A DNA stretch of 64,000 nucleotides from Ostrinia nubilalis (GCF_963855985.1 NC_087093.1:3169501-3233500), one strand, 5' to 3'. Positions 31,439 through 41,879 are shown, numbered from the stretch's first letter. Numbers and translations: made by a program. Notes: generated by a model not told the origin, from the sequence alone.

Positions 31439-31766
31439 ACTAGCTTTTGCCTGCGGCTTCACCCGCGTGAAATTTAGTGTCACAGATCGGCATAAATTAT
31501 AGCCTATATGTTATTCTGGGTTACAAACAATAATATTGTACAGTTTCAACAAAATCCGTTGAGTACTTTTTGCGTGAAAGAGTAACAAACCTGAGACACA
31601 GGAATCTTCCTAGTTCAGGTATCAACCCACCAACATTCTTACTTTTTGTTTTTCCTGATTGTTTGTTATCATAATATTATCTGTTATGTTGGTGAGAAAT
31701 AAACATTACTTTACTTTATTTTAAACTTCCAGACATCCAAACTTTCGCATTTATAATAATAGTAGG
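31439..31766 (+). mobile_element. SINE-like 'ACTAGCTTTTGCC' repeat with internal insertion
   Basis: Head CTAGCTTTTGCCTGCGGC and body ACAAAATCCGTTGAGTAC, then TGCGTGAAAGAGTAACAAAC; the end TTCGCATTTATAATAATAGT resumes at about 31742. Between lies about 140 bp ending in TTACTTTACTTTA, which looks like a LINE or SINE tail inserted in the repeat. Confidence 0.6.
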
Positions 31767-31769
31767 ATA

Positions 31770-32650
31770 CAATTATGTAATGTAGAAACAAACAAGACAA
31801 AAAAAATGTATACTTCAGCAACGCGATTTTTTTTATACTTCCGCATATTTAGGACACCCGGCAGCGTGTCCTGCCATAATCAAAGAAAAAAGTACTCACA
31901 ATTTAGCAGGTGCATTAATTTGACTATTTCACAACTCTAAATCTATTTAACTTACATTACATGAAATTTATCGTATAGCTTGTCTATGTCCCAAAAATTA
32001 TAAAATGAAAAGAGTAGTTGTCAAAAACCTTTTTAAGGCGGATTTTTTTCAATAAGGCGGGCTCGCGCGCGGCTATAAACGAGGTCACAAAATTCGGAAA
32101 GAACATGGCGAAATCTATTTATTCACCAATTTTCAAAAATTCCGAAAAACTTTCCAAGTAAAATTAACAAATAACTGGACTATTTACTCGTTATTGAGCA
32201 CAGAGATACAAACTTGGTTATTTTTCCAGAAAATGTATATTTAAGTGCATAAATGTAAAAATGGCTTCATAGTGCACAAAATTGGCAATAGGTGGCATAA
32301 TAATGGTTACTTTTATAGCGCCTAGTTTGAAATGTGATTGAACGATGACAACTAACAACAGTTGTCAGTTAGGTAAAATTTTATTTTAGTTGGAAAAAGA
32401 CAAAAAGTGGTAAATGGGTTAACGTGCGGGGGCTGCAAAATCATGTTGTGACGTCACGCGCGAATATTGGAAATTTTTGAAAATTTTAAAAAGTCCGTAA
32501 ACTTCTCGAGGCTCTATCTTCGGTAATACTGGATGGATTGAGGTGAAATAAAAACTAGTGTAATGTGTGTGATCTAAACTTTAAATTAAGTCATAATTTA
32601 ACTTAATATTACAACTTATGCGTGTTGTCCATTGTTATGTGCACCTACAC
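31770..32650. other. No recognised feature
   Basis: AT-rich, non-coding; a TGTGACGTCACGCGCG site near 32446 and a poorly defined repeat-like context around it. Confidence 0.4.
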
Positions 32651-32840
32651 TTACGCCCGTATTGCTATGAGGTCACATAGTGCGCGTGGACGCACAGGGC
32701 ACACGAACCAATCACAGAGCTCTATTCAACCACAGAATAAGTAATAGTACAGGTACAGAAGGATTACTCCGCTAGACGATTTAAATAAATGCGAGTCTTG
32801 CTACGACGCGATACAGTGGAATTCAGCTCGCACAGCACTC

Positions 32841-32918
32841 GATAGAAAGAGACAAAACTTGTAGGTGAATAAAATTGTAGGTAATTTTATTCACCTACAA
32901 GTTTTGTCTCTTTCTATC
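32841..32918. repeat. Perfect 36-bp inverted repeat with 6-nt loop
   Basis: Arms GATAGAAAGAGACAAAACTT... (32841-32876) and the exact complement (32883-32918) around the loop GTAGGT. With one mismatch the arms extend a few bases further. Could form a stable hairpin or cruciform. Confidence 0.95.
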
Positions 32919-33032
32919 GCGTGCCTCTGAACTCTTCTTACGCTGTTAGGGTTGCTGTCTAGTAGTGTCTAGTAAAAAAATAATTAATCTACTTATTTGT
33001 AATGAGGTACGTATGTAGGTAAGTACGCATTC

Positions 33033-33099
33033 ATTATGGAAAACCTTGGGAGAGGCCTTTGTCCAGCAGTGGACGTCATTAATTGGCTGAAACGAACGA
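33033..33099 (+). mobile_element. RTE-type LINE minimal 3' end
   Basis: CCTTGGGAGAGGCCTTTGTC and GGCTGAAACGAACGA tail; ACGCATTC at 33025-33032 and 33100-33107 is an 8-bp target duplication. It sits within the 712-bp insert. Confidence 0.85.
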
Positions 33100-33504
33100 A
33101 CGCATTCTGAGCAGTAGTCATGGTAGGTTAGGTTCCTATACTATCCTAAGAATTATTGATTACCTACATGGCCAACATACCTTTCAGCATCTTTGGGAAG
33201 CGAAAAAAAAGATAAATCCGGTAGATTTCTTTTCGAATTTAAACACCCGAACGCCGCACAATAATATTTCTTTCTCTTAATGTCCATTTTTAAATAATAC
33301 TTCGATCATAGAATTAGGTACTACAACGCACGCCAGCGTCCTGACGGGCGCGCGCGTGACACTCGACTGATATAATACCCGCCGGCGGGGCGCTTCGCTG
33401 TAGGTAATTATCGGATGTACCGCGCGGAGTGAGCCAGGCCTGATTCAACGCTGTACGTCGATTTGCTGCTTCACTTTAGTAAGCATCGTTTGTGAATACG
33501 GGCG

Positions 33505-33680
33505 TTAGACACACGAGGTAAGCTCACTCGCCTTCGTGATTTAAACAATAAAGGGTGGTATTGAACTCTTTATAATATGTATATTGACCTGAAGACATTA
33601 AAATCCACATAAAGACCGTGTTGTAAACCAATATCTCGTATTTAGCGCCATCTATTTACTTACCTAATCTTATGCAACTG
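33505..33680. other. No recognised feature
   Basis: Short non-coding spacer between a MITE and a dispersed repeat. Confidence 0.4.
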
Positions 33681-33683
33681 TTT

Positions 33684-33802
33684 GAATAACGACTTACATA
33701 GAATTAGTCGTGTTTCCAGCCTGAAAGACGTATGGAACTGGAATCAGGGCGCAGACAAAGCCGAATCTGTGTCAACAATCGCAAACGTTTTAATGGGAGG
33801 TA
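33684..33802 (+). repeat. Dispersed repeat shared with 28740-28860
   Basis: Same blocks as the 28740 copy. An 80-aa frame (33682-33924) starts here and extends into unique DNA; its repeat origin argues against a gene. Confidence 0.6.
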
Positions 33803-33975
33803 ACTGGATTAGGGCACTGAAATGTGAAAAATGCGGAGTTATGTTTGTGCGTAAAACGGTACTCTTTGTGAATTTTGAAACGCGTTGGTTTTGTTTATGT
33901 TCTTTATTGTACACGGAAATGTAGGTTCTTTGGTTTATTGTAACACAACATTTATAAGTACCTAAATCATTCTAA

Positions 33976-34380
33976 CGTGGAAACGCGGAAACGTGGCCTC
34001 TCACTATAGGCCTTATACAGAAGCCATGGAGAGGGCTATGCTTGGTGTTTCTTTGCGAGATCGAATCAGAAATGAGAAAATCCGTAAACGAACTAAAGTC
34101 GCTGATATAGCCCGACGGATTAGCAAGCTGAAGTGGCAATGGGCAGGGCACATAGTACGCAGAGCTGACGGCCGATGGGGCAGCAAGGTTCTGGAGTGGA
34201 GGCCGCGTACCGGAAAACGCAGCGTGGGACGTCCACCTACAAGGTGGACCGACGACATCGTAAAGGTAGCAGGGAAGCACTGGACGCAGGCCGCTACCAA
34301 TCGATCAACGTGAAAAGCATTGGGGGAGGCCTATGTTCAGCAGTGGACGTCCTATGGCTGAAATGATGATGATGATGATG
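33976..34380 (+). mobile_element. RTE-type LINE, 405-bp 5'-truncated copy with (GAT)n tail
   Basis: Encodes YTEAMERAMLGVSLRDRIRN, KWQWAGHIVRRADGRWG, GRPPTRWTDDIVKVAG, then an in-frame stop at 34311-34313, after which the family's KALGEAYVQQWTSYG end is still readable. A perfect 12-bp direct repeat AAATCATTCTAA flanks it (33964-33975, 34381-34392). The 102-aa minus-strand frame is its shadow. Confidence 0.92.
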
Positions 34381-34459
34381 AAATCATTCTAATACTAGCA
34401 TTATGTATGTAAGAAGTACCTACATTTTATCATCTACACAATTGTTTCAAATTTATCTT

Positions 34460-34600
34460 TGTCTTAGTGATGCCTGAGTTTCTTGCGCTCCTTCTCAGCA
34501 CTGGCCCATTTATTGTCCTGAAGCAGTGGTAGGTTTAATACTGGGACGTGTAAAAGTGCTTTTTAAAAGCCTATTTGCAAGAATAAATGAGTTTTATGAG
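34460..34600 (+). mobile_element. Jockey-type LINE 3' UTR fragment
   Basis: TGAGTTTCTTGCGCTCC, CACTGGCCCATTTATTGTCC and GAATAAATGAGTTTTATGAG correspond to the 3' UTR of the LINE at 27186. No coding part. Confidence 0.78.
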
Positions 34601-34942
34601 TTTTTATTAGTAACGGTCAAAGTTAGGTTGTTCAACTTAGCATTAATCTTATATTCTAGAATAAATATCCTAATTTATTATATTAACTTAATTAGAAAGT
34701 GTCATCATGTAATTTGAAAGCTCTTTATATTTAGGTATTAATTTATCTCAGAGATAATCCTGCTACTTATTATGTGGTGTTATTACATAATTAGTAGATC
34801 TTATTAGTTATCTAATTATCCTAATATTTTAAATCACATTGTTTTAGTTAAAACAACAATATAATGACACTTAGAGGAATGGGAGTGACACGGGAGGGTA
34901 TTTTTGTAGACGTCAGCGAAACTTCAGATTTGTATGCTCTAT

Positions 34943-35459
34943 CAGGCCTGTTCATCTCCGCGAGCTTACATCGAAAACAAAACACGCACGATGGCCCACC
35001 TACAGGATACTATTCGACAAGGCCTCACATACGAGCGAACATTGACTCACGCACGCGTATTCTTGTGTATGATGGGAAAAAATAAAGAAAATGGTGTACT
35101 AAATACTGTGCAGTATTTAACTGCCTAAATAATAATAAAAACACAGAATGTAATTTTTTAAGTTGCCTCAAGACACTGAGAGGTAAATAAGTAGCTAATA
35201 TTATTCATGATAATTCATGCTAAATCATGTATTTCCTCCGCCATTTTCCGCAGTTTGGCACCTCACGTCACATCATTTTACCGAAGTCAGCCCTATAGCT
35301 TCGGCGCAGTGCCGATCACTGACGTTTGTCAACAAAATGGTGCTTGACTCTTGAGACAGGCTAAATTACACCATATTGTTAATGACATTGAGCATACATT
35401 TTTTTAAATACCTTCGCGAAGTAAAACTTCTGTACGTAGTACTTATTATTATTCTGTGG
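34943..35459. repeat. Duplicated unit with THAP-like remnant (copy 2, empty site)
   Basis: Counterpart of 8797-9477 without the 165-bp MITE: at 35291 it reads CCCTATAGCTTCGG. Frames of 64 and 73 aa (34864-35128) partly lie in it and are not convincing genes. Confidence 0.75.
35092..35182 (+). pseudogene. THAP-type zinc-finger exon remnant (copy 2)
   Basis: Reads KYCAVFNCLNNNKNTE and, after a one-base shift, FFKLPQDTER, followed by the donor GAG|GTAAAT. The shift at the T-run is at the same place as in copy 1, so the break predates the duplication. Confidence 0.45.
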
Positions 35460-35576
35460 CTCTACCACGTCATAATGTGTCAATCGCACCTGTGCCGCTC
35501 CCATACCTCAGGCACTGACTGAGTTAAGCACTAGAAGACCTACAATTTACAATAAGTACTATCTTTGTATGTTTGA

Positions 35577-35706
35577 ACTAGTTTGATTCCATGGCTTCGC
35601 TCGCGTGAAAATCAGAAAAAAATACTATAGTTTCACTAAAATCAAGTAAGTGGTTTTTTCGTTAGAGAATAACCCATAAAAACGTCTACATTTATAATAT
35701 TATTAT
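35577..35706 (+). mobile_element. SINE-like 'ACTAG' repeat, degraded
   Basis: ACTAGTTTGATTCCATGGC then GCTTCGCTCGCGTGAAA and a TACATTTATAATATTAT end. Same class as 38502-38626. Confidence 0.5.
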
Positions 35707-35919
35707 AGTTCAGTTATCAGTTAATAAAGAAATTTAAATCTAAAAATAATCAAGTTGATAGTTAAAGCCTTTTAATATCCTGTCTAGTCCTAAACCCTTC
35801 ATTAAATAGGTACACGTCTAAACATCGCTTAATTACATCGCCCCGCAAACATTTAAGGCCCATCCACACGATTCAATCAAGTGCATCGATCGCCGCGTAA
35901 TGGCCCCTACGCGCACTAA

Positions 35920-36273
35920 CCGCTAAGAACTCACGGCGCGATTTTCACCCGCGCCCGCGACGGTTGTGGAATTGCGGTTTTATTTCAAAACTCACGGGAG
36001 CGGTTATTTGCGCGGTTATTCAAAGAACTCATGGCGCGCGCTAAGTCACTGGTACAAAATGGTCGCCCGCCGATCGGGCGGTTTTCGCGGCCCGCGCGAT
36101 TCTACTAGTCGCCCGCCGGTGCCGCGGGACCCACATACACCGGCGCCCGCTACGGACGAAAACCGCGTCGTGAGTTGTGCATTAGTTTTTACATAAGTAT
36201 CTGCATTCTACAGAAGCTGCGGGCCCGCAACCGCCGCGGGCGCGGGTGAAAATCGCGCCGTGAGTTCTTAGCC
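35920..36273. mobile_element. GC-rich MITE with long inverted repeats
   Basis: GCTAAGAACTCACGGCGCG, then ATTTTCACCCGCGCCCGCG on the left are mirrored on the right over about 45 bp. TAA outside both ends (35917-35919, 36274-36276). The interior repeats AACTCA(C/T)GG(C/G) and is far richer in G+C than its surroundings. The 76-aa frame inside is not a gene. Confidence 0.75.
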
Positions 36274-36845
36274 TAAGTACTATCTTTAAATGGTTCCGTT
36301 TATATCGTATTTTCTTATAAGTGGGAGGAGGAGTACCTACTTAAAAGGTTAATTAAAAAGTAGAGACAATGTAGAGTAAAACTGTATGGGCATTAGAGTA
36401 GGTATAGAGAAAGAAAATTGCAATATTTTTGTTAAATTAAAATTTCATTATTTTTTCTTATAAATACTAACTGTAAGACAGTAAAATGGCGTCTAATTGG
36501 TGTCTTATTTATTTAGTCCAAGTTTGCTAATTAATCTATCCAGTGCCATAACCCAAAACAAAGCAAAAAAATAAATTGTTAAACGAGACAGAAGCGACAG
36601 TTGGTGGAAGCCCTTGTTAATCTTAATAAAAAACAAAAAAAAGACTGTCATTAGAAATTGAATAGCTCGATTAAGATAAAGTAATAAAAAAAGGTGAAGC
36701 GTTTTCCACAGTCGCAATGTACTGATAACAATTTAAAAGTAAAACGAATATAATTTTAAAAGTCCAGTTGCTATTTTCAATAAAAAATAATACGCAGTAA
36801 CATGTAACTCTATTACGTCGCCACCCCATAGACGGTAAAGCACGT
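36274..36845. other. No recognised feature
   Basis: AT-rich; minus-strand frames of 62 and 70 aa are Lys/Leu/Phe-rich as expected by composition. Confidence 0.4.
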
Positions 36846-36847
36846 CG

Positions 36848-36906
36848 CACACGATTCAATCATCCCATTACAAGCTCCTATCGGGCTACTTGATTGAGTC
36901 GTGTAA
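36848..36906. repeat. Short inverted repeat, 'ACACGATTCAATCA'
   Basis: CACACGATTCAATCA faces TGATTGAGTCGTGT 50 bp away; the same left motif occurs at 35867 next to the GC-rich MITE. A tiny MITE or the remains of one. Confidence 0.45.
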
Positions 36907-37194
36907 AGACGTCTTAACTCTATTATCGGATAAAAGCATTATATCTATCGTAATAACGTCACATTAAGAGCTTTTTCTCATTTTTAATAATAAAACATTA
37001 AATTGTAGCGATGTTAGTACGCAATTTGAAGATAAGATTAATATTTTATTGGTTTAAAAATAATTAACTTTGCGGATATTAGATTGAATTTACTCCTCCG
37101 CGAGTTATTGGATTTTTAATTTTGCAGGAGACAGATGGAACATGATTTTATTTTGGACAAAAACGTAGCTTGGTCTGAAATAATATTTTTATGT

Positions 37195-37345
37195 TTCACG
37201 GACCAGAAAACGTAGTATAGGCTTGGTCTCCCAGTCGGTGGACTGACGACCTGATAAAGCTCCTGGACGCGGGCAACCCAGGACTGGTCGTTGTAGAAAT
37301 TCATGGGACGGTCTTTGTCCAGCAGTGGACAGCATTTGGTTAAAT
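37195..37345 (+). mobile_element. RTE-type LINE 3' fragment, diverged
   Basis: CTCCCAGTCGGTGGACTGAC, then GACGGTCTTTGTCCAGCAG and GTGGACAGCATTTGG correspond to the GRPPTRWTDD region and tail of the RTE family, with many changes. No target duplication found. Confidence 0.65.
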
Positions 37346-37471
37346 GAGGTTAAAAGGTACGTAGGTTTATTACCAAAACAAGAGAACTGCTTTGAATCAG
37401 TGAGTCGTAAGCTCCAGGACAGTTCTTTCTTGTTCATCGATTCTTCACTGATGAGGATCGCTATAATTATA

Positions 37472-37617
37472 CGCCCGTATTCACAAACGATGCTTGCTTA
37501 AGTGAAGCAGCAAATCGGACGCACAGTGTTGAATAGAGCTCTGTGATTGGTTCGTGTGTCAACCTGTGAGTCCACTCGCACTGGGATACCTCATAGTAAT
37601 GTTTGTAAATATAGGCG
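37472..37617 (+). mobile_element. MITE, 'CGCCCGTATTCAC' family (copy 7)
   Basis: Left end CGCCCGTATTCACAAACGAT intact, right end AATATAGGCG diverged; ATA on both sides (37469-37471, 37618-37620). Confidence 0.85.
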
Positions 37618-37641
37618 ATAGTGTTCCTCCACAGACTGTAA

Positions 37642-37970
37642 CCGCCTCTGTGGTCTAGTGGTAAGACCACCTGCTTCAGACGCAGAGGTCCCGGGTTCGA
37701 TTCCCAGTGGGGGCAGATTTTTCTGTTCGGTCTGGTTGGTGGTAGGGCTTGTTCCAAGTCCGCCTGGCTAGCTACCACCATCTTATCTAAGTCTGTCGCC
37801 ATAACAACAATGTTAACAGCATTTTTGTGTTCCGGCAGTTAGAGGTAAGATAGCCAGTTCCTCCGTGGTTGAGGATTCCGGGCGAAGCTCGCTTCCATCT
37901 TCGGCCTGATCGTCACTTCCCATCAGGTGAGATACAGACCAAGAGCTTCCTCGTTGTGGATTAAAAAAAA
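37642..37970 (+). mobile_element. tRNA-derived SINE, 'GCCTCTGTGGTCTAGTGG' family (copy 1)
   Basis: The head folds like a tRNA: acceptor arms pair, D arm GGTC/GACC, anticodon stem CTGC/GCAG with loop TTCAGAC, and T arm with GGTTCGATTCC; A box TGGTCTAGTGG and B box GGGTTCGATTCC are clear. A SINE body follows (TGGTTGGTGGTAGGGCTTG, CATCAGGTGAGATACAG) and ends in an A-run. The extra body and a second copy at 43967-44273 argue against a functional tRNA gene. Confidence 0.85.
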
Positions 37971-37976
37971 GTCCTA

Positions 37977-38079
37977 GGCTGAGTTGACCGTAACTATTAC
38001 GATAACCGGTGTTTTTTGTATGGAATTTGACAGATTTTTGACGTTTGTCAAAGTTAAAGTAAGATGGTGCAACCCAGCC
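37977..38079. mobile_element. MITE, 'TTGCACC' family (copy)
   Basis: GGCTGAGTTG at the left, AGATGGTGCAACCCAGCC at the right, inner TTTTTGACGTTTGTCAAAG. Flanked by CTA and TTA, so one base of the duplication has changed. It abuts the SINE's A-tail. Confidence 0.78.
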
Positions 38080-38501
38080 TTAATTGATTCCTTTTCACTA
38101 AAACAAAACACAACCGCAAGTAAACATGAAATCCACTAAACACTAAAGTAATTACCAAAGCCTCGTCTTACACTAACGTCTCGCGTTTAATTTGAATCCG
38201 GTAAATCCGTCTGAATGAGTAGATTAGAGAGATATGGCGACCCTCCTCGTGTCCCGATAAAACGGGACAGCGTCTACCCTCAGACAGGCGTAATCGTACT
38301 TAAGTCGGTATGCGTCTTCATTCTTCATTTGGAAAGGACCGCCATGTTGCGATATGACGTGGCCTGAATGGAACGGATTATTGGGAAGTTAGTGTATGCT
38401 TGTGTTATGCCTTTTATAAATAGTTTGTCCTGTCAGAATTAATACTGTTATAGTTGTCGGTGAATAAGTGTGATTGAGCACTTTTCTTTTATTGGAATAC
38501 T

Positions 38502-38626
38502 AGTTTTTGCCCACGGATTTTCCCGCGTGAAATTCAGTTAGTCACAGGTCGTTTTGGCGTGAAAGAGTAACAACAATACACCCATACATCCTTAAAAACT
38601 ATCGCATTTATAATATTAGTAGGATT
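38502..38626 (+). mobile_element. SINE-like 'ACTAGTTTTTGCCC' repeat
   Basis: ACTAGTTTTTGCCCACGG, CCGCGTGAAATTCAG, GCGTGAAAGAGTAACAAC and the end CGCATTTATAATATTAGTAG. Truncated in the middle. Confidence 0.65.
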
Positions 38627-39039
38627 ATACGAGTAGTAACGCTTTTTATGGCAGTTTAATAAGCCAAAGGCAAAAATACAGGTTCATATTGTATTCCCAT
38701 TCATCACATAATTACCTATGTAATATTAATATCTTCTTACAAGCAAAGATGGCCGAAATGACAAGATCGCAATATTTTCCTTCCCTACTTCTGACCCATA
38801 TTTCTCACATTAGACGAACACCATATTGAAGAGACACTTATAATCATACTGTATGAATGAGAGATATCTAAAAGGCATACAGGTAAGGAAAAGTATCCTA
38901 ATAGTATAACTTTTGCTTACCTAAAATGAAGAATTTTCCTACAAACTTCAAACCCATTATTCAAAAATCTAAATCAAAACAATTTATTCAGTTTAGACCA
39001 CAAGTGGCACTTATGAACGTCAAAATATAGTAAATAATA

Positions 39040-39175
39040 AAAAAAGAAAAGGTAGCCCTTATGGGGCACTTTGCATGTCTTCTTATCTTTTGGGCCCTAT
39101 CAGCGCTTCGAGACAATCATAACGGCAAGTGCTGAGAAGAAACGCCGGAACAAACTCAGTCACCACTAATTGCCA
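39040..39175 (-). mobile_element. LINE 3' UTR fragment (Jockey-like)
   Basis: Minus strand: GAGTTTGTTCCGGCGTTTC, TTCTCAGCACTTGCCG and AGGGCCCAAAAGATAAG, similar in style to the 3' UTR of Jockey-type LINEs. Distinct from the 27186 family. Confidence 0.45.
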
Positions 39176-39179
39176 GGAA

Positions 39180-40130
39180 TTATCTAACGGTAAGAATAAC
39201 CAAATTCAAGTACATCAAATATGTGCAGACTGAACTGACCACGCATCCTTGTCATCAATATAGTCTCGAACCTTGTAGTACCCTTTGGAGTTTCGAGAAC
39301 ACTATTCTTAGCGTTCAGTTTCGTATTACGTCATTCGGGATAAACGATTACATAAAGTTAGATGTAACACAAATATTGCCTCTTATAAATATATCTGCCG
39401 CTTGTTGAGGTATTCATAAAAATACCTTCATCATCTTTAGTATTTGTAGAACTTATTGGAAGTATGTAACATTTTATTCGTCCCCTTAAGCACAAGTAGG
39501 ACCAACAACATATAAAAATCTGGTACGCACCAGAAATATTCCCTTTCTATTGGCTCCTCGCGTATTTGTAGTAGTGATATTTGTTTGCCCCGAGTTACAT
39601 AACATCGAGGGCAAACGCTATTACATAACAGAGGAAGGTATAGCAAACTCACTTACCTACCTTACTCAAATCTCAAGTATTATTACCACTTGAGAAAAGA
39701 TTCAGCGTAAATAAAAACCTTAATACATTTCAATAGAGGACAACTCTGCTTGAGTCAACTTTCTTGTCAGGAGTAGTAAGTAGCATTAGCAACACCTATA
39801 TTTAGAGTTAAAGACTGCAAAATAGCGCAAACATCTTTGGGCAACTCAATTAGAGTGAATATCGAATTTCCAATATAAAATTATTTCGTCTACGTTTAGG
39901 TACTCACTCACCCCTTCAGTAGACTTTTCTCCGATTTTAGCAAACATTAAAAAAATATTTAGAGAGCTTTCGTTTCGTGTATTAACGCTACTCCATTACC
40001 TGCTTTATTCATGCCAGCTTGAAGATATTATACATTTCTGTGGCATCTCCATTACATAAACAGTCATTTTATATCTCTTTTCACGTACCTAGTAGTTATT
40101 TATTTCACGCTTTGATTGACTTGTTTTGGC
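39180..40130. other. No recognised feature
   Basis: Non-coding; frames of 61 and 71 aa on opposite strands without motifs. Confidence 0.45.
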
Positions 40131-40134
40131 CTAA

Positions 40135-40395
40135 GTGCATCAGAAAGTAACAAATGACGGTCGCTTCATGTGTTAGTGTTTTGTTTTTAATTGTGCCATC
40201 TGACAAGCGTGGCTGGATATTTTGATCCATGTGCATAGAAAAATAACAAATGACGGTCGATATTTTCTACAATCGTATGTATTTCTTTATGTGTGTTTTG
40301 TTTTTGCGCTTTGGTGACAAGAAAGTCTGGATATGGGAGTTGGTGCATGGAAAAGTAACAAATGATGCTCACTCGCTTTGCATCGCGTAGTTTTA
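40135..40395. repeat. Imperfect tandem repeat, about 115-bp unit
   Basis: AGTAACAAATGACGGTCG, GTGTTTTGTTTTT, a GACAAG...GGCTGGATAT-type block and TGCATxGAAAAxTAACAAATGA recur two to three times. A 71-aa minus-strand frame crosses it and is not supported. Confidence 0.6.
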
Positions 40396-40399
40396 AGGA

Positions 40400-41075
40400 C
40401 AAACAGAGTTGTTTTGAACCTATTCCGTAAAGTAGAGGCCATGAACTATTAAGTTAATTTTCTTTTCCATAATAATTAGGCTCTATAGTCACAAGGGATA
40501 AGAATGTTTTATGACAGATGTAATAAACCGCTATAAGCGTCTGATATGGCTCAATGAGAATCACAGTGACCTCCAATTTTTTTTTTTTGACAATCAAGTT
40601 GATTCAAGCCTACCATGTCCTAATCAAACCACACACTAAGTATTTTTTCACTACTGCATACAAATAAAAGAAACTAGTAAAAACCCAGCATAAGTCTTAC
40701 TATAGAAGAAATTCAAATTATCTTCAACATTTATATCCCTCTCAAAATTCACCTAATTGACTTTTCTGTTAATGCAAGCATAATGCTCCCGGCTTAAGAC
40801 TACTTATATTTCACGTAAATGCACCAAAAAATCAACCCTATAGTTTTAAATTGCACTCGTTGCTGCATTAAGGCATCTAGCAGATCGCCCATGAATCTAA
40901 TAAAATAACATCTACCAGACTTATTCTCGTTTGCATATTTCTTGAGCGCCTTCAGCCAGATGGTATTTTTTATCTTAACCAAATTGTCTTGCAGCGTTCG
41001 ATCAATAAGAAAACTGTGGGTAGGGAAGCGTTTAATCTTTTTAAGATTTTACAACGCGTAATTTGAAATGACCCG
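40400..41075. other. No recognised feature
   Basis: Non-coding, AT-rich. Confidence 0.45.
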
Positions 41076-41079
41076 GCTA

Positions 41080-41718
41080 AGGGTAAGGCTAAATTAGCCT
41101 CGAAGAAGCTTGGTGTGCTCAATAGATCGAGACGGTATTTCACTCCAGCCCATCGTCTGCAACTTTACAAGGCGCAGGTTCGGCCTCATATGGAATACTG
41201 TTCTCATCTTTGGGCAGGTGCGCCCCAGTACCAGCTTCTCCCTCTGGACCGCATTGAACGGAGAGCAGCTCGAATCGTTGACTGCCAGGACATTTCGGAT
41301 CGGCTTGACCCCTTGGCGCTGCGTAGAGATGTATCCTCACTGTGCATATTCTATCGCATGTATCACGGGGAGTGCTCCGAAGAATTATCCGGACTTATTC
41401 CTGCCGCCACTTTTCGCCACCGATCTACCCGACAGCACTTCCACCCCCATCACTTAGATGGTTGGCAGTCCACAACAGTACGTTTCTCTAGAAACTTTCT
41501 GCCCCGTACAACCAAACTGTGGAATGGACTGTCGTCTGCGGTGTTTCCGGACGGATACGACCTGCAAGCTTTCAAGAGGAGAGCGTATCTTTACCTTAAA
41601 GGCCGGCAACGCACCTGTAACGCCCCTGGGTCTGCGGGTGTCTATGGGCGACGGTAATCACTTACCATCAGGTGATCCGTTTGCTCGTTTGCCTCCTATC
41701 ACATAAAAAAAAAAAAAA
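41080..41718 (+). mobile_element. CR1-like LINE, 5'-truncated copy 2
   Basis: From 41080 it matches 47876-48501 with two substitutions in about 620 nt and no indel, ending in the family 3' end (AATCACTTACCATCAGGTGA, CTCGTTTGCCTCCTATCACA) and a poly(A) tract. The break at the left is abrupt, as after incomplete reverse transcription. Confidence 0.93.
41115..41657 (+). CDS. LINE reverse transcriptase C-terminal fragment (CR1-like)
   Basis: 180 residues beginning at an internal Met in LNRSRRYFTPAHRLQLYKAQ and ending GSAGVYGRR. It equals the last 180 residues of the 462-aa frame at 47065 except for one His/Gln change (HHLDG instead of QHLDG). No catalytic motif is present, so it is a dead fragment. 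Overlapping 115-, 82- and 66-aa frames are shadows. Confidence 0.88.
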   Translation: MLNRSRRYFTPAHRLQLYKAQVRPHMEYCSHLWAGAPQYQLLPLDRIERRAARIVDCQDISDRLDPLALRRDVSSLCIFYRMYHGECSEELSGLIPAATFRHRSTRQHFHPHHLDGWQSTTVRFSRNFLPRTTKLWNGLSSAVFPDGYDLQAFKRRAYLYLKGRQRTCNAPGSAGVYGRR

Positions 41719-41879
41719 GTCGCTTACTGATTAAAAACTTAGGAAACTGCAAAACGAGGGTTAGAGAGAGAGAAATAGTACATAAAATACTAAATAATGT
41801 CAATAATATAATATCATTTATTGATTATTAAACTTACATCGATTTTAAAATGATCAGTCAGAAACAAATTAAATAGACA

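Larger units (their letters stand above)
32731..33442. mobile_element. 712-bp insert in a MITE, hAT-like duplication
   Basis: Bounded by TATTCAAC (32723-32730) and GATTCAAC (33442-33449), 7 of 8 bases identical, suggesting an 8-bp target duplication of hAT type. It carries the long palindrome at 32841-32918 and an RTE tail. Its ends (CACAGAATAAG... and ...GCCAGGCCTG) are only weakly inverted. Confidence 0.6.
32654..33504 (-). mobile_element. MITE, 'CGCCCGTATTCAC' family (copy 6), split by an insertion
   Basis: The left half (32654-32730) and right half (33443-33504) are joined parts of one family copy; TTA stands outside both outer ends (32651-32653, 33505-33507). The break lies within the CTCTATTCAACGCTG core. 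Confidence 0.82.

Noticed and set aside
31119..31477. Plus-strand proteins of 87 and 99 aa
   Set aside because: Antisense of the RTE fragment at 31011-31419.
33972..34280. A 102-aa minus-strand protein
   Set aside because: Antisense shadow of the RTE fragment at 33976-34380.
37642..37714. A tRNA gene with a CAG anticodon
   Set aside because: A tRNA-like fold with A and B boxes is present, but it is fused to a SINE body and A-tail and a second copy exists at 43967-44273. A tRNA-Leu would also need a long variable arm.
38410..38450. Core promoter (TTTATAAATAG with a downstream TCAG)
   Set aside because: The TATA-to-initiator spacing is too short and no transcript-like frame follows; expected by chance in AT-rich DNA.
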